From positions 1 through 45,583 of the forward strand of contig JADJRC010000034.1 in assembly GCA_016712415.1 (NCBI GenBank): a DNA stretch of 45,583 nt, given 5' to 3'. A model generated the notes under the pieces. The model was not told the origin of the DNA. It saw nothing but the letters and a program-made list of their open reading frames with translations, and did not search any database. Origin of the DNA: Lewinellaceae bacterium (GTDB lineage Bacteria; Bacteroidota; Bacteroidia; Chitinophagales; Saprospiraceae). Positions 27,457 through 37,891 of this stretch are shown here, piece after piece. Each line of letters starts with the position of its first letter. The first letter of the stretch is position 1. A program made the translations under genes and the position numbers.

Positions 27457-30150
27457 ATGAAGTTTTGCCGTTTTTCGCTGCTTTTGGGGCTGATAATTTC
27501 GGGTTGCACGGGTGGATTTGCCCAGGCTGGAACATTTATACCGGGAGAACTGCTGGTCAGTCTGCAACCCCGGACTGCGCCTGACGGCCTGGCCCGGCAA
27601 ATACAGGAGCGGCTTTCGACCGAAACGAAGGTGGAAGGAAAAGTAGCCAATATGTTGAATATCTGGATGCTGCGCACGGTTCCCGGCAAGGAACAGGAGG
27701 TTTTACAGTGGCTGCAAACACAGCCCGAGGTTCGATTTGCACAACTAAACCATATCCTGGAGCGTCGCATTACCGCTTTTCAGAATATTTTGCCCGATGA
27801 CCCTTTCCTGCCTCAGCAATGGCAATATGTGAATACCGGAGCAAATGGCGGGGCGCCCAATGCAGATATGGATGCAGACCTGGCCTGGAATATTGCAACC
27901 GGTGGCCGCACGCCTGCCGGCGATACGATTGTCCTTGCTGTGATTGACGGCGGCATCGAACAATACCACAGCGATCTTGCAGAAAACCTCTGGAAAAACT
28001 ACGCAGAGATACCGGATGATTATACCGACAACGACGGAAATGGATACATTGACGACTACCTGGGCTGGAATGTGGTGGCCGGAAACGATGATATTTCGGG
28101 CAGCAGCACTGTTCACGGTACCTCTGTAAGCGCCGTCGCAGGAGCAAGGGGAAACAATGGCCTTGGGATTACCGGCGTCAACTGGGATGTGCGAATTATG
28201 TTTGTTGCCGGTGGGAACACTGTCGCCCATATCCTGTCTTCCTATGATTATGTGCTGAATGCCCGAGAGCGCTACAATGCTTCCGGCGGTACGGAAGGCG
28301 CCTTTGTCGTCGCGGTCAATTGTTCCTGGGGCATCAATTACGGCCAACCTGCCAATGCTCCCCTGTGGTGCGCTGCCTTCGATTCGCTCGGACAGGCCGG
28401 GATACTCAGCGTTGCCTCTACTGCAAATATTCCGCTCAACGTTGATGTATATGGCGACCTGCCCACGGCATGCGCCAGTGATTTTCTGGTTGCTGTCACC
28501 AGTCTGAACAATGCGGACCAGAAAGCCCCGATGGCAGCATGGGGGCCAACGCATATAGACCTGGGAGCATACGGGCAGGATATTTTCGGTACCGGAGCCG
28601 AAGGTATCTACGGTTCCTTTTCGGGCACCTCCTACGCAGCGCCGCAGGTGACAGGCGCCATTGGCCTCCTGTATTCGGCGCCCTGCGCCAATCTTGTTGC
28701 CATGGCGAAGGCAGATCCTGCTGCAGCGGCACTTTTTGTAAAAAACCTGCTGCTCAGCAGCAGCACTCCCAATAGTGCCATGCAGGGGATAACGGTGAGT
28801 GGCGGACGCCTCAACCTGTATTCCCTTTTGCAGGATTATGAAGACCAGTGTGTGGCCTGCCCGGCGCCTTTGGCCCTGACAACCGGTGCTGTTACTTCCG
28901 ATTCAGCGGTGCTGAAATGGACTGAAGTTGCCGGCCCTGCATCCGTCAGCCTCCGGTATCGCCCGCTTGGGTTTACAGACTGGATAGTGCTGAACATGGT
29001 GGAAAGTCCATATTTGCTCGACGGATTGAACGCATGTACGACCTATGAGTTTTCCCTCGCCGCATTTTGCGGGCAGGACGGGACGAGCGACTGGTCGCCC
29101 GCTGAAACATTCCAGACAGACGGTTGCTGTGTGCCGCCCGATGCGCTCTGGGCCGACGGCGTCAGCACATCCACGGCTACGGTTTCCTGGAATCCGCTGA
29201 CGGCAGCAGATGCCTACCGGCTGCGTATACGCTCCGGCCCGAATCCTGCCTGGCAGTACTACGATGTTGTCGTAACCACGCTTGCCCTGCAAAACCTGGA
29301 TGCCTGTACCAACTATGAAGTTCAGGTTCAGACCCATTGCGACACCGGATGGACCATTTATTCCAGCCCTTTTTTCTTCCTGACTGCCGGATGCGGCTCC
29401 TGCAATGATATGGAGTATTGTACCGCAAAGGCCGATCATTCGGAATACGAATGGATTGCTGCCGTCGGGATAGGAAGCTGGTACAACGATTCGGGAAACA
29501 ACAACGCTCAGGGCTACGAGGATTATACCGGTATGTTGCAAAACACGCTTCAACTGATGCCGGGAACGATTGAACCTGTCGCCATTATACCGGGCTTTTC
29601 CAGTTCCGCTTACAAAGAATTTTTCCGGATTTATATTGATTTCAATATGGACGGCGATTTCAGCGACCCTGGCGAAATGGCTTTCGATCCGGGCTGGGCG
29701 ACCGATGATCCGGTCTACGGCGAAATGTCGGTGCCTTCGTTTTCTGCTCCCGGACTGACCCGTATGCGGGTAATGATGAAGTATAAAAGCGGCAATAGTT
29801 TGCCGCCACAGGCTTGTGAGGACTTTGGATTTGGCCAGGTTGAGGACTATTGTGTCCAGTTGTCATTCCCGGTTTCGGCAGACGAACAACCTGGCCAGTC
29901 CCGAAATGCGCTTCATTTTTATCCTCAACCGGCAACAGGTTGGGCACGTTTTGATATTCCGGGCAGCAGGTCGGCAGGTGACTGGTTGGTGTCTGTGTGC
30001 GATGCCACAGGGAAAGTCCTGTTCACAGGAATTATCCCCTCCGAAAATGGCGTCGGTGAAATCCGGACTGCCGACTGGCCTTCAGGTGTTTATTTAATAC
30101 GCGCGGAGCAAAACGGCAGGTCGTACAGCGGGCGTCTGTTGAAACAGTGA
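27457..30150 (+). CDS. Secreted subtilisin-like (S8) serine protease with FN3, GEVED-type and T9SS type-A domains
   Basis: An 897-residue exported protease. Signal peptide MKFCRFSLLLGLIISGCTGGFAQ; an inhibitor-like propeptide up to about residue 110; peptidase S8 domain about 115-455. The catalytic triad is visible: D164 in VLAVIDGGIE, H220 in VHGTSVSAVAG and S392 in GTSYAAPQ, with a probable oxyanion Asn at 324. A DDYTDNDGNGYIDD loop (about 187-200) is probably Ca-binding. Two fibronectin type III domains follow (about 468-560 and 563-655), then a GEVED-type domain (YIDFNMDGDFSDPGE ... GFGQVEDYCVQL, about 660-805). The C-terminal sorting domain is NALHFYPQPATGWARFDIPG...WPSGVYLIRAEQNGRSYSGR. 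The only plus-strand gene among the four giants, it runs toward the fourth, with 7 nt between the two stops. Candidate maturation or degradation enzyme for surface proteins; substrate unknown. Confidence 0.94.
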   Translation: MKFCRFSLLLGLIISGCTGGFAQAGTFIPGELLVSLQPRTAPDGLARQIQERLSTETKVEGKVANMLNIWMLRTVPGKEQEVLQWLQTQPEVRFAQLNHILERRITAFQNILPDDPFLPQQWQYVNTGANGGAPNADMDADLAWNIATGGRTPAGDTIVLAVIDGGIEQYHSDLAENLWKNYAEIPDDYTDNDGNGYIDDYLGWNVVAGNDDISGSSTVHGTSVSAVAGARGNNGLGITGVNWDVRIMFVAGGNTVAHILSSYDYVLNARERYNASGGTEGAFVVAVNCSWGINYGQPANAPLWCAAFDSLGQAGILSVASTANIPLNVDVYGDLPTACASDFLVAVTSLNNADQKAPMAAWGPTHIDLGAYGQDIFGTGAEGIYGSFSGTSYAAPQVTGAIGLLYSAPCANLVAMAKADPAAAALFVKNLLLSSSTPNSAMQGITVSGGRLNLYSLLQDYEDQCVACPAPLALTTGAVTSDSAVLKWTEVAGPASVSLRYRPLGFTDWIVLNMVESPYLLDGLNACTTYEFSLAAFCGQDGTSDWSPAETFQTDGCCVPPDALWADGVSTSTATVSWNPLTAADAYRLRIRSGPNPAWQYYDVVVTTLALQNLDACTNYEVQVQTHCDTGWTIYSSPFFFLTAGCGSCNDMEYCTAKADHSEYEWIAAVGIGSWYNDSGNNNAQGYEDYTGMLQNTLQLMPGTIEPVAIIPGFSSSAYKEFFRIYIDFNMDGDFSDPGEMAFDPGWATDDPVYGEMSVPSFSAPGLTRMRVMMKYKSGNSLPPQACEDFGFGQVEDYCVQLSFPVSADEQPGQSRNALHFYPQPATGWARFDIPGSRSAGDWLVSVCDATGKVLFTGIIPSENGVGEIRTADWPSGVYLIRAEQNGRSYSGRLLKQ

Positions 30151-30157
30151 TGATTCC

Positions 30158-33100
30158 CTAGCGAATCACCGTGACGTCTCCGGAGAATATTTCCGTGCCG
30201 CCATCGATATATTCCACCTCTACCACATAGACATATACCCCCGGATTGACGAATTTTCCCTTTGCCTTGCCCCTCCAGCCAAACTGCGGAGCGTTGGGTG
30301 CGAAATTTTTATTTTCAAACACCAACTCTCCCCATCGGTCAAATATCTGCATGGTTTTCACACCCCTTACCTCCGGTCCGGCGAATACCGTAAAGGCGTC
30401 GTTGGTCTCGGTAGATTCAAGCCGGATGATATTCGGGAGGAACACCCTTTTGGTCCTGTTAACGGCGACCAGCAATTCATCGGTCGCCGTACAACCGGAA
30501 GTGTCGGTTACCGTAATTGAATAATACTGACTTTTGGGTGGCCAGGCGTAGGTGATCAGCGAATCGGGTGTGTTCAAATAATCTGTGGGCTGCCAGATAA
30601 AAGTATCTATTGCTGTCGAATTGGTCACAGCCTTGATCAGGGCACTGTCGCCGAAGCTGACGGTGATATCCGGGCCAAGGTTCACGTTTATTGGCAACGG
30701 ATCAATCAGGGTCACTTCCTTTTCAGTGATACACCCGTTGATATCGGATATTTCAAGCAGATAATCGCCTGCGGCGAGCGACCCTGTATGGACGGGGAAG
30801 GTGTCAATAATCTGGCCGGGTAATCCGTTGATACCCAGGGTGTACGGATCTGCTCCGCCCTGAATAGAGGTTATGGTAATGGAACCGTCCCGGCCTCCAA
30901 AACATCCCGGCGATTTGAACGCCAATTCGATGGCAAGTTCGGGGGGCGCTGTCAGGGTAAAAGAATCGATAAGCATACAGCCTGTCTGATCGGTCAGGGT
31001 GACGGCATATTTGCCCGGCTTGAGGTTTTTCAGTTGAAGTCCGGTGAGTCCATTGCTCCAGTTTGCTGTAATTGGCGGGATGCCTCCCGTCAGGGTAAGG
31101 CTAATCGACCCGTCGTCGCCGTTCGGGCAGCTGACATTAAACCCGTTGTAATCGGAAAGGGCAGCGATGGCTGCCGGGGTAGATACGGTGATCGTTGCCG
31201 GTGTTCCGATACTTGGCGGACAGGTATTGCCCGCTGTTACGAGGGCAGTGATGGTATAGGTGGTTGTCGAACCGGGGCTTACGTTTACTGTTGCGCCGCT
31301 TTGTACGCCGGTCAGTTGTATCGGCGCCGGCCCCCCGCCTATCGTCACGTCGTAGGAGGTCCCGCCTGTCAACACCAGTCCAAGCGTTGCCGTATCGCCA
31401 CCGCATATGGTGGCATCGCCAATGATGCTGCCGCCTGGCGGCGGAGTGATGGTCACAGTGGCCTGGCCGCTGACGGTGCCGGGGCAGAATTTATCCATCA
31501 CAGAGACCAGGGTGAATATTTGCGATTGCTGGACGTTGTTTGTCGTGATATTGAACATATTTCCCGGCGCTGCAATCTGCGGCTGCGGGTTGTTGTTGAT
31601 GGCATACACGAACGAATAAGAAGGTGTGCCGGTAAACAAAATTTTAAAGGCGGCACTATTGCCTGCACAGAACGTGGTGTCGCCGCTCAGGGTAGCCGTG
31701 GGGGCGTCGTGGAAGGCTACCGGAAGTCCCGGCGAAATAGACAGACAGGGGTCGGTCACGTCAACATTGCCGGTACCGTCGTTGTCGCCGGCAATTGCTG
31801 CGATGAAATAGGTGGTACCTGCGACCATGCCCGGCTGGAAGCCAAACTGCGGGGTATTGCTGACGGCTATGATTCCCGCCGGCAACAACGTTACATCCTC
31901 ATACAGAATATATTGCAGCACATCGTTGGCATCGAGATTCTCATTCAGCGGCGGTTGCACGCTTACCAGACCTGATGGCAGGCAGGCATCGGCTGTACCT
32001 GTTGCCAGGGTACCGGCTTCGGTATCGCACAGGCAGTCGGCCTCGCCGGATATGGTCAGCGAACAACCGGAAACCGGGTCGGTCACGGTTACGTTGTAGG
32101 GCAGGTCGGCAGCGATCGGATTGGAGGTAAAAGTGCCTCCAGAAAAGGTTCCTGTCGCCCCGGTGACGACATACGCCGGATCCGGATCCGGGCCGTTATC
32201 GATGTCAAAAGTCAGAATATACGTTTGTGCCGGATAATTACACGCCACCTGCACATTCGACGAATCGAGTATAACGACATCCACTGTTGCGCTTCCGCTT
32301 ACCGTTCCGGCGCAGCCGCCGCCGCTGGCACTGACCAGCGTGTAAGTGGAGGATACGGAAGGCATCAACAGCAGAGAATATGGATTCTGACTCGTAGTTA
32401 TTTGTTGCTGGGTGGTATTATCGGTATAGGTAAAGGTATAAGGCCCATCCCCGGTAAATTGTACCGTTATATCTGTTTCCCCGCCGTTGCAGGTGTATTC
32501 CATGCCGAGTATTTCAGCCGTCACGGCCTGGCGCCAGCTAACCGTCGGCCCTGGTTTGATGGAAAGGCAGGGGTCGTTGAGATCAACACCGGCGCCAAGC
32601 ATATCACCTGCGATAGCCGCGATATAATAGGTGGTGTTGGGCAACATCGTTCCGGGGATAAAACTGAAATTCGGGCTTGTACTGGTGGCCAGGATCGTCC
32701 ATGCCGGGGGGGCAGGCGCCGTAGCCAGCACATAGATCAGGGCGTCGTTGGGATCGAGTACGGTATCGGAAGGAATGGGGAGGTTTACTGCCTGATCGTT
32801 GCACAATACCAAAGGAGTAAGGTTGAGCGTGCCGGCATTGGTAGAGCAGGAGCAGATGACGCTTCCACTGACCGTATCCTGATCGCAGTTGTTCACATCG
32901 CTGAGAATGGCCGTGAATGCGGTTCCCGAAGAAATAGGATTACTGACGAACTGGCTGCCGTTGACCATGCCGGTAATGCCGTTCACCGTGAACGGCGCCA
33001 CGCCGCCCAGAATATCGAACGCAACCACATAGGTCTGGGTGATCGAATCGCAGGTGGTTTGGACATTCGATATGGCAGGCGCGCCCCAGATACCAATGTT

Positions 33101-36100
33101 TACCGCTCCATTGGCCATTCCGGTCGAACAGTAGAAATCACTGACACTGTCCAGCTGGATCACGGTGTTCTGGTTGTAACTGCTCGTCCAGGAATAGGTG
33201 TTGTTGATAATCCCGCTGACCGGCGCCTGCGGCACACCAAAAATGCTGGAAGTAAAGGAAAATGGCGGTGTGCCGCTGAAATTCACCGTAAGTGTCAGCA
33301 ATTCATTCTGACAAATCAGGGTATCCTGTCCAAAGATTGTAGCGGTTGGTAGGGCGTGGAACTGGACCGGCGTACCAGTGGCGACAGACAGGCAGGGGTC
33401 AAGCAGGTTGATCTGCCCGTTGCCATCCGGGTTGCCGGTTATGGCGGAAATGTAATAGATCGTATTGGTTTGCATGCCGGTCTGGAATGCAAACTGCGGG
33501 GTACTGCTCCATGCCCAAATGGTACCGACCGGCTGTCCGGCATTGGAATGGAGGATGTACATCAAAATGTCGTCGTTATCGAGTGTCTGGCCCGCAACCG
33601 GAGGCACGCTGACAGAATCGGTGGCACATACGGTGACCATAGTCTGGTCCATGGTTCCGGCGTCGGTGACACAGCTGCAATTCGGCTGACCGGAAATATT
33701 GGTCTGTCCGCACCCGTTGGCATCGCCAATATCAACGGAGTAAGGGCTGCTGATGGGTATGGGGACACTGGTAAAGACATTGCCGTTAAACGACCCCATT
33801 GCGCCTGTAACCGTGTAGGGTGGAGGACCCGAAACGGTGAACGAGAGTTGGTAGGTCATGGTGGCAAAATCGCAGAGGGTCGTATCGTTCGTCACCAGCG
33901 GCGGTGTATGTACCACTACTACCGCCGTGTCCGTTGCACTGGCCGTACACCTGCTGTCGCCGACGGAAATCAGGGTTATCGTCGTGTTGGCAACAGGCTG
34001 TATGGATAAATTGAAAGTGGAGTTGGGGATATTGGTGGCAGTGGGTTGAGTTACGCCATTCAGGGCCCAGGTCAGCGAAAACGGCGCCACACCGGTCATG
34101 GTTACCGGTACAACAGCCTGTGCGCCGGCACAAATGGTATCGCCTGCGCCCAGTTGGGCAGTCGGTGTGGGGAAAAAGGTGACAGGCGTGCCCTGTGCGA
34201 TCGAAAGACAGGGATCGGCAAGGTCTACATTGCCGCTGCCGTCGTTGTTGCCGGCAATGGCTGAAATATAGTAGGTGGTTCCGGGCGTCATGCCCGCCTG
34301 AAAGCCGAAAGAAGGTGTAGTGCTCCAGGCAAGGATAGTGCCGATGGGCAGCGCCGGATTGGTGTGCAGGATAAACCGCAGGATATCGTCGCCGTCGTTA
34401 ATAAAGTCGTTGTTAAACAGCGCTGTGGCAGTATCTCCGACACAAACGGTGATCGCAGCCAGGTCCATTGACCCTGCATCCGTGATGCAGTTGCAGTTGG
34501 ACGGACCGCTGACGGTCACGTCGCCGCAATCATTGGCATCATGGAAAACGATGTTGTAGGGTGCTCCGGTCGGAATAGCAGTGCTGGTAAAATGGTTGCC
34601 CGTAAAACTGCCGCTGCCGGTAACGAGGGTATAGGGTGGGGTAGCGTCCAATATATCGAATTCAACCACGTAAGTGCCGGCCACAAGATTGCAGTTCAAA
34701 TCCAGGTTTGCATACGTCGGCGCATAGTTGACCGTGATGGTCGCTGTGCCCATGGGTAAGCCCACACATCCCGGCGACTCCACACTGATCAATGCGTAAG
34801 TCGTTGTAGTCGTGGTGATTACCGGAATAATATACGGGTCGTCAAAGGTCGTATCGGGCTCCTGTGCAACACCGTCTATGGTATAAATGATGGTAAATGG
34901 CCCTGTTCCGTTGAAATCGACCATCACGGTCGTATTAGCCGAATCGCAGAAAGTCTGGTCTGTCGAAAGGGTCGCGCCCGGCGGTGTGAACACAAACACG
35001 AATGCCTGGCCGGAAACGTTGCCGTCGCAGGTGCCGTTGGTTATACTGACCAGTTTGTACGTAGTACCGATATTCGGCTGAACATTAAAGGTATAGGGGT
35101 TGATGCTCGTCGTAATGGCGGGCTGGTTGATGTTGTTTGCAGCATAAACAAAGGTATACGGGCCTGGGCCCAGGAAACTGACCGTAATGCTGATGCTGTC
35201 GCCGCCCAGGCATATCTGGCCACCGCCGGAAATCGCAGCGGAAACGGAGGGGGCAATGTTGACCGTTGCCGTACCCGAAAAAGTGCCCGTACAACCGTTC
35301 GAACTCACTGAGGTAAGCGCATATGCGGACGAAGAAGCCGGCGTTACGGCTAGAATATAAGGGTCATTTGATGTTGTGATCGTATCGGGGTTGATGCCAT
35401 TCGTAGTGTAAATGAATGTAAACGGTCCGCTGCCGGTAAAGTCGATGCTCAGCAGGGCTGTATCGCCCGGACAGATCATGGTATCGCCGCTGATAACGGC
35501 AGTTGGCGGCGTGCCGACAGTTACGATATATGTACCGTTCGCCTGACCGTTGCAACCGCCGCCGCTGACACTGACCAGCGTGTAGGTCGTGGGGACAACC
35601 GGCGATACAGTTAGCGTGTAATTGGAAAGCGGGGTTATGATCGGCGGCTGGCTGACCCCGTTCACTGCATAAACAAAGGTATAGGGCGAGGGACCGGTTA
35701 AAGCGATGTTCAAATTGACGTTTTGGCCGTTGCAAATGTTTGCATTCCCGCTGGCAAGCGTTGCGGTCGGACTCGGATTTACCGTAACAATTGCTGTGCC
35801 CTGCGCCGTCCCGCTGCATCCGTTGGCCGACACCTCTGTTAGTTCATAAATCGTTGTTGTAGAAGGGGCTATGATGAAAACAAACGGGTTCGCCGATGTG
35901 CTGACCGGGCCTTGCGGCACCCCGTCTGCTGTATAGTTAAAGGTGTATGGGCCCGGTCCGCTGAAATTGATCGTCAGTGGCGTGCCCTGCCCCGCACATA
36001 CCGTCGCGTCGCCCGAGAGGGTACCTGTAGGTGTGGCGCCAACCACCACGGTAAATACGCCGCTTACAGTGCCTGTGCAGCCGTTGGCCGTCACACTGGA

Positions 36101-37669
36101 CAGGGTATAATTGTAAGTGCCCGGATTGGGCGATACGGTAAGGGTATAACTTGGTCCTGCCGTCGTGATAGACGGCTGGTTGATGCCGTTGATCCGGTAA
36201 ATAAAGGTGAACGGACCGGTTCCGGTGAAATCAATATTGATATCGGCATTCTGGCCCGTACAGATGTTGGCGTTTCCGGGGGTAATGGCCGCAGTTGGCG
36301 TCGGCGTGACATTGACATTGGCGCTTCCGTTGCCGCTCCCTGTGCATCCGTTGGCTGAAACACTTACCAGACTCACCGCTGCACTGGCCATAAGCGGTAC
36401 ATTCAGAACATAAGGATTGTTGTTGGTCGTGATGGACGGCTGGTCAACGCCGTCAATGGCGTATACAAAGGTAAAAGGCGCTGTTCCGCCGGTAAAACTT
36501 ACGGAAAAGACGGCGTTTTGTCCCTGGCAGATATTGGCGTTGCCCGTCAGGGTCAGGTTGCCGCTCGCGGCCGGGTTGGCCGTGACGTTAAATACCTGGG
36601 GGGTGCCCGTACAGCCGTTCGCGGTAGCGGTGACGGTAACGGTTGCCGTCACCGGAAATGGAATCACCGGTACAGGGACGTTTATATCACCGCTGCCGTT
36701 AACGCCGGGGCCGGGGATGGGTACGTTTGCCGTCCAGTTATAGGTAGCGCCGGGATTATTTCCAGTAAAATTGACGTTGAGGATATTTCCCGAGCACACA
36801 ACGAAGTTCCCCGGGTTGTTCACGGTCGGGTTGGGATTGACCGTTATGGTAAAAGTTTCCGGCGTGCCCACACAGCCGGGCACGCTGGGCGTGACGGTAA
36901 TGGTGGCCACTTGCTGGGTCGTAATACTATTGGGAGGGGTAAAACTGATATTCCCGTTTCCGGAAACCCCCAGTCCGATACCGGGGTTATCATTGGTCCA
37001 TGCAAAAGTGGGGCCTCCGCTGCCGGTGAAGTTGACCGTTACCAGTTGATTGGCGCAGGTGACCACGTCGGCAGGCGGGTCGACCGTTGGTGGCGGGGTG
37101 CCTGTAACCGTCACATTGTCAAACCAATACATTTCTGCGGCTGCTTTATTGGCAGGCCGGATACGGATGCGGATCGTATTTCCGGTAAGGCCATTGACGG
37201 TGGCTGTGCCGGAAGCGCCGCCGCAAACGTAAGTGAACAGGATAAACGGTCCGCCGTTCAGGCTGTATTCGAACAGCATCTGGTCGTGTCTGTTGTCGAT
37301 ATTGGCCAGGTTGGAACACCCGAAAAAGGGACCGCCGGGCTCACATTCCATGACCCCGGTCCATCCGTAAGCCGCTGAAATGGATACAGAGCAGGCGCCA
37401 CTGATGTCTATCTCGTTGGTGAGCCATTCGTTGTCGTTGCCTCCGCCGGTGATGCAGCAAGGCGCTCCTTCCATGTCGATCACTTCAAATCTGCCGTTTT
37501 GCACGCCGGCAAATGATTGAGGCGTGCCATCACAGTCGGTAAAATTTTGTGACCAGCCCTGGTTGGCGCCGCTGAAGTTTTCCTGCCAGATGATCTGGGC
37601 GGACAGGGTACTACTGGAAAGGGTCAGGTGAACGAGGACAAAAAGTAAATGGGAATAGCGGATTGACAT
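30158..37669 (-). CDS. Giant surface protein 4: lectin-like N-terminus, PKD-like repeats, two SprB repeats, T9SS type-B C-terminal domain
   Basis: The largest gene, 2503 residues, ATG at 37669. Signal peptide MSIRYSHLLFVLVHLTLSSSTLSA. Residues about 27-190 form a jelly-roll/concanavalin-like domain (WQENFSGANQGWSQNFTDCDG ... MYWFDNVTVTG) of the type that often binds carbohydrate. Next are about nine PKD-like units of about 88 residues (TAAITPGNANICTGQN...GPFTFIYRINGINQPSITT...SVTANGCTG). Four copies follow of the composite module starting C(N/S)C(I/V)TDAG.M and containing DDILRFILH, YYISAIAGNNDG and DPCLSIA.G. Two SprB-type repeats (FNVSCPNGDDGSISLTLTGG and SPGCFGGRDGSITITSIQGG) precede the C-terminal domain (RVFLPNIIRLES, FDRWGELVFENKNF, ending SGDVTVIR). 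Likely T9SS-exported adhesin; ligand unknown. Confidence 0.93.
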   Translation of the reverse strand: MSIRYSHLLFVLVHLTLSSSTLSAQIIWQENFSGANQGWSQNFTDCDGTPQSFAGVQNGRFEVIDMEGAPCCITGGGNDNEWLTNEIDISGACSVSISAAYGWTGVMECEPGGPFFGCSNLANIDNRHDQMLFEYSLNGGPFILFTYVCGGASGTATVNGLTGNTIRIRIRPANKAAAEMYWFDNVTVTGTPPPTVDPPADVVTCANQLVTVNFTGSGGPTFAWTNDNPGIGLGVSGNGNISFTPPNSITTQQVATITVTPSVPGCVGTPETFTITVNPNPTVNNPGNFVVCSGNILNVNFTGNNPGATYNWTANVPIPGPGVNGSGDINVPVPVIPFPVTATVTVTATANGCTGTPQVFNVTANPAASGNLTLTGNANICQGQNAVFSVSFTGGTAPFTFVYAIDGVDQPSITTNNNPYVLNVPLMASAAVSLVSVSANGCTGSGNGSANVNVTPTPTAAITPGNANICTGQNADINIDFTGTGPFTFIYRINGINQPSITTAGPSYTLTVSPNPGTYNYTLSSVTANGCTGTVSGVFTVVVGATPTGTLSGDATVCAGQGTPLTINFSGPGPYTFNYTADGVPQGPVSTSANPFVFIIAPSTTTIYELTEVSANGCSGTAQGTAIVTVNPSPTATLASGNANICNGQNVNLNIALTGPSPYTFVYAVNGVSQPPIITPLSNYTLTVSPVVPTTYTLVSVSGGGCNGQANGTYIVTVGTPPTAVISGDTMICPGDTALLSIDFTGSGPFTFIYTTNGINPDTITTSNDPYILAVTPASSSAYALTSVSSNGCTGTFSGTATVNIAPSVSAAISGGGQICLGGDSISITVSFLGPGPYTFVYAANNINQPAITTSINPYTFNVQPNIGTTYKLVSITNGTCDGNVSGQAFVFVFTPPGATLSTDQTFCDSANTTVMVDFNGTGPFTIIYTIDGVAQEPDTTFDDPYIIPVITTTTTTYALISVESPGCVGLPMGTATITVNYAPTYANLDLNCNLVAGTYVVEFDILDATPPYTLVTGSGSFTGNHFTSTAIPTGAPYNIVFHDANDCGDVTVSGPSNCNCITDAGSMDLAAITVCVGDTATALFNNDFINDGDDILRFILHTNPALPIGTILAWSTTPSFGFQAGMTPGTTYYISAIAGNNDGSGNVDLADPCLSIAQGTPVTFFPTPTAQLGAGDTICAGAQAVVPVTMTGVAPFSLTWALNGVTQPTATNIPNSTFNLSIQPVANTTITLISVGDSRCTASATDTAVVVVHTPPLVTNDTTLCDFATMTYQLSFTVSGPPPYTVTGAMGSFNGNVFTSVPIPISSPYSVDIGDANGCGQTNISGQPNCSCVTDAGTMDQTMVTVCATDSVSVPPVAGQTLDNDDILMYILHSNAGQPVGTIWAWSSTPQFAFQTGMQTNTIYYISAITGNPDGNGQINLLDPCLSVATGTPVQFHALPTATIFGQDTLICQNELLTLTVNFSGTPPFSFTSSIFGVPQAPVSGIINNTYSWTSSYNQNTVIQLDSVSDFYCSTGMANGAVNIGIWGAPAISNVQTTCDSITQTYVVAFDILGGVAPFTVNGITGMVNGSQFVSNPISSGTAFTAILSDVNNCDQDTVSGSVICSCSTNAGTLNLTPLVLCNDQAVNLPIPSDTVLDPNDALIYVLATAPAPPAWTILATSTSPNFSFIPGTMLPNTTYYIAAIAGDMLGAGVDLNDPCLSIKPGPTVSWRQAVTAEILGMEYTCNGGETDITVQFTGDGPYTFTYTDNTTQQQITTSQNPYSLLLMPSVSSTYTLVSASGGGCAGTVSGSATVDVVILDSSNVQVACNYPAQTYILTFDIDNGPDPDPAYVVTGATGTFSGGTFTSNPIAADLPYNVTVTDPVSGCSLTISGEADCLCDTEAGTLATGTADACLPSGLVSVQPPLNENLDANDVLQYILYEDVTLLPAGIIAVSNTPQFGFQPGMVAGTTYFIAAIAGDNDGTGNVDVTDPCLSISPGLPVAFHDAPTATLSGDTTFCAGNSAAFKILFTGTPSYSFVYAINNNPQPQIAAPGNMFNITTNNVQQSQIFTLVSVMDKFCPGTVSGQATVTITPPPGGSIIGDATICGGDTATLGLVLTGGTSYDVTIGGGPAPIQLTGVQSGATVNVSPGSTTTYTITALVTAGNTCPPSIGTPATITVSTPAAIAALSDYNGFNVSCPNGDDGSISLTLTGGIPPITANWSNGLTGLQLKNLKPGKYAVTLTDQTGCMLIDSFTLTAPPELAIELAFKSPGCFGGRDGSITITSIQGGADPYTLGINGLPGQIIDTFPVHTGSLAAGDYLLEISDINGCITEKEVTLIDPLPINVNLGPDITVSFGDSALIKAVTNSTAIDTFIWQPTDYLNTPDSLITYAWPPKSQYYSITVTDTSGCTATDELLVAVNRTKRVFLPNIIRLESTETNDAFTVFAGPEVRGVKTMQIFDRWGELVFENKNFAPNAPQFGWRGKAKGKFVNPGVYVYVVEVEYIDGGTEIFSGDVTVIR

Positions 37670-37891
37670 AGCAAAGAAACTGAGATTCTATCGGTTGAGT
37701 TGGATTAGGATGGATGCTTCTTCAAGTGGATTCCGAATTTCGGGCGGCTAAGGTATGGCAAAAAGACGCATCACTTTAACGGATAACAGTTAAGGACTTG
37801 GACTTAGCAAAAAAATTACACTTGTTAGCATTCCCGGGGCCTCCCTGCCGCCTTGTTGTGTACCTTTACGCGGCATATTTCAATCCGCAAA

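Noticed and set aside
27745..28554. 269-codon minus-strand frame over the subtilase gene
   Set aside because: Antisense to a catalytic domain with intact triad; no signature of its own.
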